Source: Chitinophagales bacterium (GTDB lineage: Bacteria > Bacteroidota > Bacteroidia > Chitinophagales > CAIODY01). From it: a stretch of DNA of 5,734 nt. Shown here in pieces: positions 1-5,734 of this stretch (position 1 is its first letter; the number at the start of each line of letters is the position of its first letter). The stretch covers positions 1 through 5,734 of the forward strand of contig JAHEYX010000215.1 of NCBI GenBank assembly GCA_023251415.1, in the 5' to 3' direction. The notes beneath the pieces were generated by a model that ran no database searches, was not told the DNA's origin, and was given only the letters and a program-made list of their open reading frames with translations. The position numbers and the translations under genes are program-made.

Positions 1-964
1 GTGCTGAAACGAAATAGTTGGTTAAGGCACAAGTTCCGGTAGTAATTAAATCATTTACAAACAAATGGGCTGCTTGACTCAAAGGTAAGGCTGCATAAGC
101 TATACTGCCTGTTTGCGCTGCTTGGTCGGCACTTGCAGCTATGGTATAATCAACACTGCCTGCTGTTTCATTAATGGAAAAGAGATATTTACCGGCTTGT
201 AGCGAAATGGTTAAGGGCAATCCGGTTTGCGTAGCTGATGTAGCCGAAAACGCATAGTTCGAATCACTTGATGCAGCTAATGTACCGCTCAGTTCTATGA
301 AGCCTGCACGCTTCGCTTCTAATACCTTATCATGTAACAAGTCAATGCTGAATTCATATGAAGCATGGCCATTCATAAACTGAAACAAATCAAGTAAGTG
401 TATGGTATTACATGCCAAACCCCAATTGCTGCCATTAACGGTCATACTAAATTGCAACCCTGCTTTCGCATCTTTGGAAAGCGCATGCAAGCCTTGTTTA
501 AACAACTCTTCCGATTCGGCAGCTTGTATAAGTTTAGCAATTTTTTGATAATGCGAATAATAACGGCGTGTACAATTCACGAAGCAAGGAATACCACGTT
601 TATAGAGCAATTGGCCAATTGTTTTGTAATCGGCTTCTTGTTGAAACAACACTTTTTCAAGAATTAAATACTTGGGGGCAACCTGTTCAAGCAGTTGTTC
701 GCACACTACTTTTCGAACATCAGCATTGGTTGCAACAATAGCTACATCGCATGTTTTAGGCAAATGTGCCATCGAAGTTAAATAATGAAATTGGTGCAAA
801 GCCACATTGCTGTGATTCACCTCACTAACAGCATCAGCAGCTAATTCGAGGCAATGAGGTTGGGTATCAACGATATAAATAGTATAAGGCAAAGGACTTA
901 AAACTAAGCCTTGTAAATGTCGACGACCAATATTTCCGGCCCCAATGAGAATGATGGTATGCAT
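1..964 (-). CDS. Gfo/Idh/MocA-family NAD(P)-dependent oxidoreductase, 3' end cut by window edge
   Basis: The reading frame is open from an ATG at 964 to the left edge (321 codons, no stop), so the C-terminus is missing. The product begins with a Rossmann nucleotide-binding fold: GAGNIGRRH at residues 8-16, and Asp33 ending the second strand, which favours NAD over NADP. DVAIVATNADVRK (73-85) and LILEKVLF (100-107) correspond to the family's core strands, with EKV replacing the usual EKP. NCTRRYY (130-136), GSNWGLACN (178-186) followed by IHLLD, and KRAGFIELSG (218-227) form the second, substrate-binding domain. The family oxidises or reduces sugar hydroxyls in the cytoplasm. The gene follows neuC after 45 bases on the same strand, so it probably acts on a nonulosonic acid or a precursor; the exact substrate is not visible. 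The visible length suggests that only a small C-terminal part is missing. Family assignment is secure; pathway role is inferred. Confidence 0.85.
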   Translation of the reverse strand, partial: MHTIILIGAGNIGRRHLQGLVLSPLPYTIYIVDTQPHCLELAADAVSEVNHSNVALHQFHYLTSMAHLPKTCDVAIVATNADVRKVVCEQLLEQVAPKYLILEKVLFQQEADYKTIGQLLYKRGIPCFVNCTRRYYSHYQKIAKLIQAAESEELFKQGLHALSKDAKAGLQFSMTVNGSNWGLACNTIHLLDLFQFMNGHASYEFSIDLLHDKVLEAKRAGFIELSGTLAASSDSNYAFSATSATQTGLPLTISLQAGKYLFSINETAGSVDYTIAASADQAAQTGSIAYAALPLSQAAHLFVNDLITTGTCALTNYFVSA

Positions 965-968
965 GCAG

Positions 969-976
969 CAAAATTA
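969..976 (-). promoter_or_regulatory. Possible Bacteroidota -7 element TAATTTTG before the oxidoreductase gene
   Basis: Read on the minus strand, TAATTTTG matches the Bacteroidota -7 consensus TAnnTTTG exactly and ends four bases before the ATG at 964. No TTTG-like -33 element is seen at the expected distance upstream. If used, transcription would start at or next to the start codon and the message would be nearly leaderless. A chance match in AT-rich sequence is plausible. Confidence 0.25.
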
Positions 977-1009
977 GTTAAGAAGTGTGGAAGTAGATTG
1001 ATTCAGATA

Positions 1010-2194
1010 TTAATTTAAATCAAAGAACTCCTTTTTAAGTGAAACAGAATTAGTTGATAATATGACCTGAAGGATTTTAGAAGCCGTATTACCATCACCA
1101 AATGGATATTTCATTTTAGAGATTTTCTTCCTAAATGATTTGCTCAACCCTTTACTAATTCCTTCTTGTATTGCTTCAACCGAAGTATCACAATCAATAA
1201 CGCTTTCCGGTTTAAATCGGCCTAGTTGTCGATCACCTATGTTAATGGATGGTTTTTTAAAAAATGGCATTTCAATCAAACCTGCAGATGAATTACCTAT
1301 CATCATGCTAACTACATTTAAAGTAGATAAGAATCGAGTTGTGCCAAGAGATGGTATTAATACAGCATTTTTTCGAGCATTAACAAATCTTTCAATTTCT
1401 AAATTTAACAAATCTCCATCGGTATCTGCATTAGAAACATTTATTATAAGTGTCATCTCAGGATAAGCCTCCAAAGCCTTGAACAAATTTTTTAGATGTT
1501 TTACAGAAGTATTTTTTTCCAATGTTACTGGATGATAAGTTATTAATGCTGCATTTTCATTAAAGCTAATACCTAACTCCTTTTCAAGTGCGCTTTTACC
1601 TAGCAAAGTTGTTTGGAGAAGATTATCTACTGCTAATGCTCCAACATTATAAACCGTATCAGGATTTTCACCTAATTGAATAACTCGTTTTTTGTAAACA
1701 TCACATGTAACAAAATGCAATGAGGCAAATTTAGTGATTGAATGTCGAAAGCCTTCATCAAATGCACCGGCTGTAACTTCTCCACCATGAATGTGAGCAA
1801 TTGGAATTTGCAAAACATATGCAGCAATGCTGGCTGCAAATATTTCATATCGATCACCTAACACTATAATATAATTGGGCTTTGATACGTCAAATGCAAT
1901 CGAAAATTGTTTAATTAATGTACTTATTCCATTGTTAATATTTCCGGCATTTGTAACTGAAACTTTGCTTGATATTTTGAAGTCACATGTAAACCCATCC
2001 GCCTCTATTTGTTTGAAAGTATGGCCAGCGTTTACTTTCAAATGTGACCCGGTTATAAAGTTAATTAAATGACAATTTTTATTGCTTCTAATGGCATTCA
2101 TTAAAGGTTTCAAAATACCATAATCTGCTCTGCTACTGGTTACTACTGCTAATTTAACCGGGCTCTTTAATTTACTTTTTACTTTTGAACTCAA
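1010..2194 (-). CDS. neuC: NeuC/LegG-family UDP-N-acetylglucosamine 2-epimerase (hydrolysing)
   Basis: The 394-residue product is close to the usual length of this GT-B-fold family. It hydrolyses a UDP-N-acetyl-hexosamine with inversion at C2: NeuC gives ManNAc for N-acetylneuraminate, while LegG gives the 2,4-diacetamido-2,4,6-trideoxymannose for legionaminate. Family motifs in order are TSSRADYG (19-26), TGSHL (48-52), VLGDRYEIF (111-119), HIHGGEVT (134-141), RHSITK (150-155), YHPVT (220-224), SNADTDGD (254-261), GNSSAGLIE (300-308), NIGDRQLGR (318-326) and YPFGDG (363-368). The HGGE, GDR and GNSS elements expected for catalysis and nucleotide binding are present. The start is TTG: a frame stop lies a few codons upstream and the first in-frame ATG (residue 32) falls after the conserved SRADYG motif. 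The TTG start gives a lysine-rich N-terminal extension of about 13 residues. It follows the secreted-protein gene by 7 bases. Sequence alone does not separate NeuC from LegG. Confidence 0.93.
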   Translation of the reverse strand: MSSKVKSKLKSPVKLAVVTSSRADYGILKPLMNAIRSNKNCHLINFITGSHLKVNAGHTFKQIEADGFTCDFKISSKVSVTNAGNINNGISTLIKQFSIAFDVSKPNYIIVLGDRYEIFAASIAAYVLQIPIAHIHGGEVTAGAFDEGFRHSITKFASLHFVTCDVYKKRVIQLGENPDTVYNVGALAVDNLLQTTLLGKSALEKELGISFNENAALITYHPVTLEKNTSVKHLKNLFKALEAYPEMTLIINVSNADTDGDLLNLEIERFVNARKNAVLIPSLGTTRFLSTLNVVSMMIGNSSAGLIEMPFFKKPSINIGDRQLGRFKPESVIDCDTSVEAIQEGISKGLSKSFRKKISKMKYPFGDGNTASKILQVILSTNSVSLKKEFFDLN

Positions 2195-2204
2195 TTGAAC
2201 GCTA
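2192..2204 (-). other. Stop-start junction with TTG initiation, likely translational coupling
   Basis: On the minus strand the TAG ending the beta-propeller gene (2204-2202) is separated by seven bases from the TTG that begins neuC (2194-2192). There is no purine-rich ribosome-binding sequence and no ATG or GTG that could serve neuC in frame. The spacing suggests that ribosomes finishing the upstream gene re-initiate here, which would tie neuC output to translation of the secreted protein. The coupling is inferred; the codons are seen. Confidence 0.5.
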
Positions 2205-3818
2205 TTGTGCTTTTATGATTTTTTTAAAATAATGGTTATTGTTTATCGAATAATCAACGAGATATAATCCTTCCGGCCAATTTTCTATCTCAATTTCCAT
2301 TTTATTTGATTCCATTAATGCTGAATAAATTTTGACTCCACAATAGTTATAAACGCTAACCTCTGTTTTATTAATCCCTTGCACACTTGCTTCTACGACT
2401 ATTGAATTATATGCAGGATTTGGGTATACTGAATACGTGTTATTATTAAAAGACTCAATACCTATGCCTTTAGAAATTATACATGTATCTGACCAATAAT
2501 CCATTCCATCAATTTGATCTGGTAAGTCACTTCCTGCCCATTCGTTATTACCATAAAAACTATTTGAACCTCCTCCAATAACAGTTAACACTGGAGTACT
2601 ACTGTTTACATTACTGATTTGCAAAATTGTTTGACTGCCAAATCCACTATTGAAATAAATGTTTCCATCATATGCTCGCTCCATATGACAACCTCCGTAT
2701 TTTAACAAACCACTTAAATTTATAAGTGGAGCTCCGTTTAAACTTGTATTCGTAGTAGGAACATTAATATAGTAAATACTTGCAGGTGAACTTCCATTTA
2801 CATTTTGATATAAATACAACATTTGACTGTTTGAAGAAAATTCGCAACTAATTATAGCTCCATTAGGGTTGTCAATTGTGCGACAATTAGAAACAGTACC
2901 ATTTGCCATATTCAAATCAAAAAGCAACACATCATCGGTGAGCCCCAAGCTATTAAATACGCAAATTGCTATTTTCGTGCCGTCAGGTGAAATTTGAATA
3001 TAACAAGGGTTAATATTTGGGTAAGCAGATACCGGATAATTATGACTAATTGTTATTGTTGGTGCTGAAATACCTGCAGAAGAAATTAAACAACGATTTA
3101 ATTGTACATTAAAATTACTTGTATCAAAAGTCGTATAAAACAAATAATGAGAACTTGTACCATCGATTTTATTAGAAATCGCCATACCTTCGCCAGTCAG
3201 TTTACCAGCAGTTAAAATAGTAGGAGCTGAAACTGTTTTTGTAGCATAATTATATACTACATATTTAATATCGTCAGTCCAGTAGGTGGAGGCCTTAGAT
3301 TTATAAATAATAAAATATTCATTGCTAGGATACCAAGTATGGCTTTGATGATCCTGTATACAACCTTTACCTACTAGTCCCATCTCCAAAACGGAAGCTC
3401 CAAATTTATCAGTTGCAAATTTCGCCTTTACTTCATCAGCATGAGTTACAGTGTCATATTCAACAATATAAAAGGTGTCTCCTGGTGCAGAAAATGGGTT
3501 TGCATTTGCCAATGTTTTTGCTGAACAAAAAACATAGAATAATAATTTGCCGTTTCTATCGTAATAGCTATTACCGGGATCTGAAGTACCATAAGAGTAA
3601 ATCTGATTCATTGAATTCCCCATTGTTCTTGTCGATGTCAAAGGGGCTCCACCTGTAAAGTCTATTTCATGAAAATGCAAATTACCTGTGTTATAGTTAT
3701 TCCAATTTCCATTTGCTGTTTGTTCACCCGGACCAACAATCCATTTTGATTGTTGAGCATAGACATTTACTATACTCAAAAACAAAATCACTATAAAAAA
3801 CGGTAAACTTAGCTTCAT
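2202..3818 (-). CDS. Secreted beta-propeller-like protein with T9SS type A C-terminal sorting domain
   Basis: Numbered from the ATG at 3818 (a GTG lies one codon upstream at 3821). Residues 1-21 form a Sec signal peptide with a hydrophobic core and a likely cut after VYA before QQ. The middle, about residues 25-441, looks like a WD40/PD40-like beta-propeller of the type common in Bacteroidota exported proteins: NGKLLFYVF (89-97), EGMAIS (210-215), ISPDGTKIA (276-284), VLLFDLN and CEFSSNSQMLYLY (325-337), closing with LPDQIDGMDY (432-441). Residues 462-538 match a T9SS type A sorting domain, with VYPNPAYNS near its start and WPEGLYLV (514-521) before the final KKIIKAQ. The protein should cross the outer membrane through the T9SS and be attached to the surface or released. 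Ten cysteines are scattered through the exported part. No catalytic motif is recognised, so the function is unknown. It sits between neuB and neuC, an unexpected place for a secreted protein, and appears AT-richer than neuB. Confidence 0.88.
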   Translation of the reverse strand: MKLSLPFFIVILFLSIVNVYAQQSKWIVGPGEQTANGNWNNYNTGNLHFHEIDFTGGAPLTSTRTMGNSMNQIYSYGTSDPGNSYYDRNGKLLFYVFCSAKTLANANPFSAPGDTFYIVEYDTVTHADEVKAKFATDKFGASVLEMGLVGKGCIQDHQSHTWYPSNEYFIIYKSKASTYWTDDIKYVVYNYATKTVSAPTILTAGKLTGEGMAISNKIDGTSSHYLFYTTFDTSNFNVQLNRCLISSAGISAPTITISHNYPVSAYPNINPCYIQISPDGTKIAICVFNSLGLTDDVLLFDLNMANGTVSNCRTIDNPNGAIISCEFSSNSQMLYLYQNVNGSSPASIYYINVPTTNTSLNGAPLINLSGLLKYGGCHMERAYDGNIYFNSGFGSQTILQISNVNSSTPVLTVIGGGSNSFYGNNEWAGSDLPDQIDGMDYWSDTCIISKGIGIESFNNNTYSVYPNPAYNSIVVEASVQGINKTEVSVYNYCGVKIYSALMESNKMEIEIENWPEGLYLVDYSINNNHYFKKIIKAQ

Positions 3819-3864
3819 CACCTTCTATTTAATTGTTAAAAATAGTAATTAATTATATTAAATC
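3819..3864 (-). other. AT-rich spacer between neuB and the secreted-protein gene
   Basis: This is the gap between the neuB stop and the ATG of the next gene. Within 3822-3864, 38 of 43 bases are A or T. No stem-loop terminator is visible and no full TAnnTTTG element. On the minus strand AGAAGG (3826-3821) lies two bases before the ATG, which is too close for normal Shine-Dalgarno spacing and overlaps the alternative GTG start. Read-through from neuB is the simplest reading, though a weak promoter in so AT-rich a stretch cannot be excluded. Confidence 0.4.
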
Positions 3865-4872
3865 CTAATCAATCCGCTCTCCTGCAGCATAGTCCCTTTG
3901 GGCTGCTTTACCGATCCAATTATCCCATTCCATTGCCGGAATACCCGTGCCCGGTCGGCGAACGGTTAAATTTTCGGCTGTAAATGCCGTACCTTTTGCT
4001 ATGGCCACTCGCGCCACTAAACTCTTTTTCGCCACTAATGCATTGCGCTTTGCTGAATCAGAAATCAACTTTTCACTGCTTCCCAATGCCACTTCTATTC
4101 CTCTAATTTTTTCTACCAATAACACCAATTCTGCAGGCTCTAAAGAAGCTTGATGATCGGGTCCCGGTAATGTTTTGCTTAATGTAAAATGCTTTTCAAC
4201 CACACAAGCCCCTAAGGCCACCGCAGCTACAGCCACTTCCCATCCTATCGTATGATCACTATATCCAACTTTGGTCTTGAACTGATTGGCTATGGTTTGC
4301 ATAGCGCGCAAATTAACATCCGATAAAGCCGTCGGATACTCTGTATTGCAATGCAAAATAATCAACTGTGATAAAGCAACTCCTGATTGTTGAAGCAACT
4401 CAACTGCAAATGAAATTTCCCGGATATCACTCATTCCGGTCGATAAAAAATAGGTGTCAAATTTACCGGCTATATGCCTTAAATACGGCACATTATTGAT
4501 TTCACCGGAGGGTATTTTAACCGCCTTTAATTGCATGTCATGTAATAAGTCGATGCTTGGTAAATCAAACGGGGTCGACAAAAATCCTATTCCTTTTACT
4601 TTACAATGGGCTTGTAATTCATAGTGATCGGCTTTAGACAGTTCCAACTTTTTAACCATATCAAACTGCGATTCCGTAGTTCCAGTTGACGCTTGTTGAT
4701 ACGTTGCTTTAGGTGCATCTTTACTGATTACTTCTTCGGTAATAAAGGTTTGAAATTTTACAAAATCAGCCCCGGCTTCGGCAGCACGTTCAATTAATGT
4801 TTTAGCCATTGCTAAATCACCATTGTGATTAACCCCGGCTTCAGCTATAATAATGGTTTTAGTCCAATCCAT
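3865..4872 (-). CDS. neuB: NeuB-family nonulosonic acid synthase (N-acetylneuraminate or legionaminate synthase)
   Basis: This cytoplasmic enzyme condenses phosphoenolpyruvate with a free N-acetylmannosamine-type sugar to make a nine-carbon sialic-acid-like sugar. The 335-residue product is full length for the family. A TIM barrel carries IIAEAGVNHNG (8-18, with catalytic-type Glu11), DFVKFQTF (36-43), FLSTPFD (97-103), KIPSGEINN (119-127), LSTGM (143-147), HCNTEYP (174-180), GYSDHT (203-208), EKHFTL (226-231) and GPDHQASLEP (237-246). A C-terminal SAF/antifreeze-like domain (about 280-335) carries RRPGTGI (305-311), whose arginine reaches the partner subunit's active site in the known dimer. 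His207 and His228 fit the metal-ligand positions. The ATG at 4872 is the natural start, since the EAGVNHNG motif begins a few residues later. The AEAGVNHNG and RPGTGI forms resemble legionaminate-type synthases as much as NeuB, so the product sugar is uncertain. The epimerase supplying its substrate is two genes downstream. Confidence 0.95.
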   Translation of the reverse strand: MDWTKTIIIAEAGVNHNGDLAMAKTLIERAAEAGADFVKFQTFITEEVISKDAPKATYQQASTGTTESQFDMVKKLELSKADHYELQAHCKVKGIGFLSTPFDLPSIDLLHDMQLKAVKIPSGEINNVPYLRHIAGKFDTYFLSTGMSDIREISFAVELLQQSGVALSQLIILHCNTEYPTALSDVNLRAMQTIANQFKTKVGYSDHTIGWEVAVAAVALGACVVEKHFTLSKTLPGPDHQASLEPAELVLLVEKIRGIEVALGSSEKLISDSAKRNALVAKKSLVARVAIAKGTAFTAENLTVRRPGTGIPAMEWDNWIGKAAQRDYAAGERID

Positions 4873-4876
4873 GTTT

Positions 4877-4884
4877 CAAATGTA
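4877..4884 (-). promoter_or_regulatory. Possible Bacteroidota -7 element TACATTTG before neuB
   Basis: Read on the minus strand, TACATTTG matches TAnnTTTG exactly and ends four bases before the neuB ATG, the same spacing as the match before the oxidoreductase gene. Nineteen bases upstream there is TTTA, one mismatch from the TTTG expected at -33. It could be an internal promoter giving a nearly leaderless message, or a chance match in an AT-rich gap. Confidence 0.3.
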
Positions 4885-4914
4885 ATTATTCTTGGCGAAT
4901 TTCTAAAACCTTAA

Positions 4915-5734
4915 CTACTCGTGATTTAGTTGAATCGGGTAATTATTGAGCCACATTTGCTTGTTGATGGTGGTTACAAAATCACGGTTTAGCGGTCGTA
5001 TCATTAACCCGGCTGCTGTACAATACTCATCTTGCACCACTATTTTTAAACGATACTTGTTCGGCTTCACCTTCACCACTACCGCAGCTCGCGACCAGCC
5101 TTTAAAGCAATCATAACTTCTTCCAGATGAGGTTTCGTGCTTCTCCGGTACTCCTTCCGAAGGAGATACAAAAACTTGCAAATTTGCACTTCCAAAATGC
5201 CTAATATCTTGATAACACCAAACGCTAACTTCAAACATGGAATCACTTATTGAAGCCGGAAAGCTCGCTTCATACAAAACCATCGTATCACGCTTTTTAA
5301 ACCAATTTCCACCCCCGAAAAGTGCTTCAACTGTTGAATTATTAGCAGAAGCTGTTTGCCAAAACAAGGCATTCATCCACCCCGATTTTGCACCATTAAA
5401 CTCAGTTGCATGAGCTACCCGCTCTGCCAATATTGAATCCGGCAATTGAAATTTATTCAAAGCAAGCGAATAATAGGCATGCTGATCAATTGTTTGTATG
5501 AATGTTGCATTGGCTAATAATGAACGTTCTTCAAGCCCACATAAAAAAGTGTCCACCACCAATACAATAGGCTTCCGATTGGGTAAATAGGCAAAGAGCT
5601 GTTTTGTCATTGCTAAATTACCCGCCAGTTGGTATTGTAATAACTGCTCCTGCAATGAATTTCGAGTCATTTGACCGTTAATGATGGGTAAATGCTTGCA
5701 ATAGGAAAGCTCCATTGCTGCTTCCATCAAAGGT
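4915..5734 (-). CDS. Unrecognised protein, C-terminal part; 5' end cut by window edge
   Basis: The frame stays open to the right edge, so the true start is probably outside; an in-frame TTG-ATG at 5730-5725 lies almost on the edge and is unlikely to be the start. The 272 visible residues contain no transmembrane segment. Numbered from the TTG at 5730, an N-terminal alpha/beta-looking part includes HLPIINGQMTR (13-23) and KPIVLVVDTFL (53-63). The second half, from about residue 135, is rich in beta-strand patterns and ends with KYRLKIVV, AAGLMIRP and LNNYPI, suggesting a jelly-roll or carbohydrate-binding-like fold. The xPxxNG-xxR pattern and a final IRP...NN segment recall the soluble tails of large integral-membrane (GT-C type) sugar-transferase-like proteins in Bacteroidota; this is a weak impression, not an identification. 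It precedes neuB by 42 bases on the same strand and probably belongs to the same glycan operon. Confidence 0.6.
   Translation of the reverse strand, partial: PLMEAAMELSYCKHLPIINGQMTRNSLQEQLLQYQLAGNLAMTKQLFAYLPNRKPIVLVVDTFLCGLEERSLLANATFIQTIDQHAYYSLALNKFQLPDSILAERVAHATEFNGAKSGWMNALFWQTASANNSTVEALFGGGNWFKKRDTMVLYEASFPASISDSMFEVSVWCYQDIRHFGSANLQVFVSPSEGVPEKHETSSGRSYDCFKGWSRAAVVVKVKPNKYRLKIVVQDEYCTAAGLMIRPLNRDFVTTINKQMWLNNYPIQLNHE

Noticed and set aside
398..667. Plus-strand frame of 89 codons
   Set aside because: It lies opposite the oxidoreductase coding frame, which has clear family motifs across this stretch; the plus-strand product shows no recognisable domain.
965..1009. Possible terminator between neuC and the oxidoreductase gene
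   Set aside because: No GC-rich inverted repeat followed by a T-run could be found in the 45 bases.
1140..1466. Plus-strand frame of 108 codons
   Set aside because: Antisense to the conserved C-terminal half of neuC (GNSSAGLIE, NIGDRQLGR); no support of its own.
1672..1857. Minus-strand frame of 61 codons inside neuC
   Set aside because: It overlaps neuC in another frame, exactly where neuC encodes its HGGE and RHSITK motifs.
1875..2072. Plus-strand frame of 65 codons
   Set aside because: Antisense shadow of the neuC N-terminal domain with no recognisable product.
3413..3658. Plus-strand frame of 81 codons
   Set aside because: Antisense to the beta-propeller gene in AT-rich sequence; no initiation context or domain.
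3947..4153. Plus-strand frame of 68 codons
   Set aside because: Antisense to the SAF domain of neuB; composition mirrors the coding strand.
1..5734. CRISPR array, tRNA, insertion sequence or attachment site
   Set aside because: The window is almost fully coding on one strand; no regularly spaced repeats, transposase motifs, flanking inverted repeats or cloverleaf-like sequence were seen.

Overview
This window reads as a piece of a surface-glycan locus from a member of the Bacteroidota. Three observations point there. One gene carries a signal peptide plus a type A C-terminal sorting domain of the type IX secretion system (T9SS), which is restricted to this phylum. The sequence is AT-rich, with little evidence of Shine-Dalgarno sites. 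Two start codons are preceded by matches to TAnnTTTG, the -7 promoter element of this phylum. I cannot name a genus.

All five genes lie on the minus strand, so transcription runs from high to low coordinates. In that order they are: (1) the C-terminal part of an unrecognised protein, cut by the right edge (4915-5734); (2) a complete NeuB-family nonulosonic acid synthase (3865-4872); (3) a secreted beta-propeller protein with a T9SS sorting domain (2202-3818); (4) a complete NeuC/LegG-family hydrolysing UDP-sugar 2-epimerase that apparently starts at TTG (1010-2194); and (5) a Gfo/Idh/MocA-type oxidoreductase cut by the left edge (1-964). The gaps are 42, 46, 7 and 45 bases, with no convincing terminator between genes, so the set looks like one operon. 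No stretch over 300 bases lacks a gene.

NeuC-type and NeuB-type enzymes catalyse consecutive steps. The first releases a free 2-epimerised N-acetyl-hexosamine from its UDP-sugar, and the second condenses that sugar with phosphoenolpyruvate to give a nine-carbon sialic-acid-like sugar (N-acetylneuraminic or legionaminic acid). The CMP-transferase needed next, and the aminotransferase, dehydratase and acetyltransferase genes that would mark a legionaminic route, are not in the window. The oxidoreductase probably modifies a sugar of the pathway, but its substrate is unknown.

The most unusual point is the T9SS cargo gene sitting between the two biosynthetic genes. Sampled rows suggest it and neuC are AT-richer than the flanking genes, which hints that the two arrived or were replaced together. 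A functional link between the secreted protein and the sugar is possible but is only inference.
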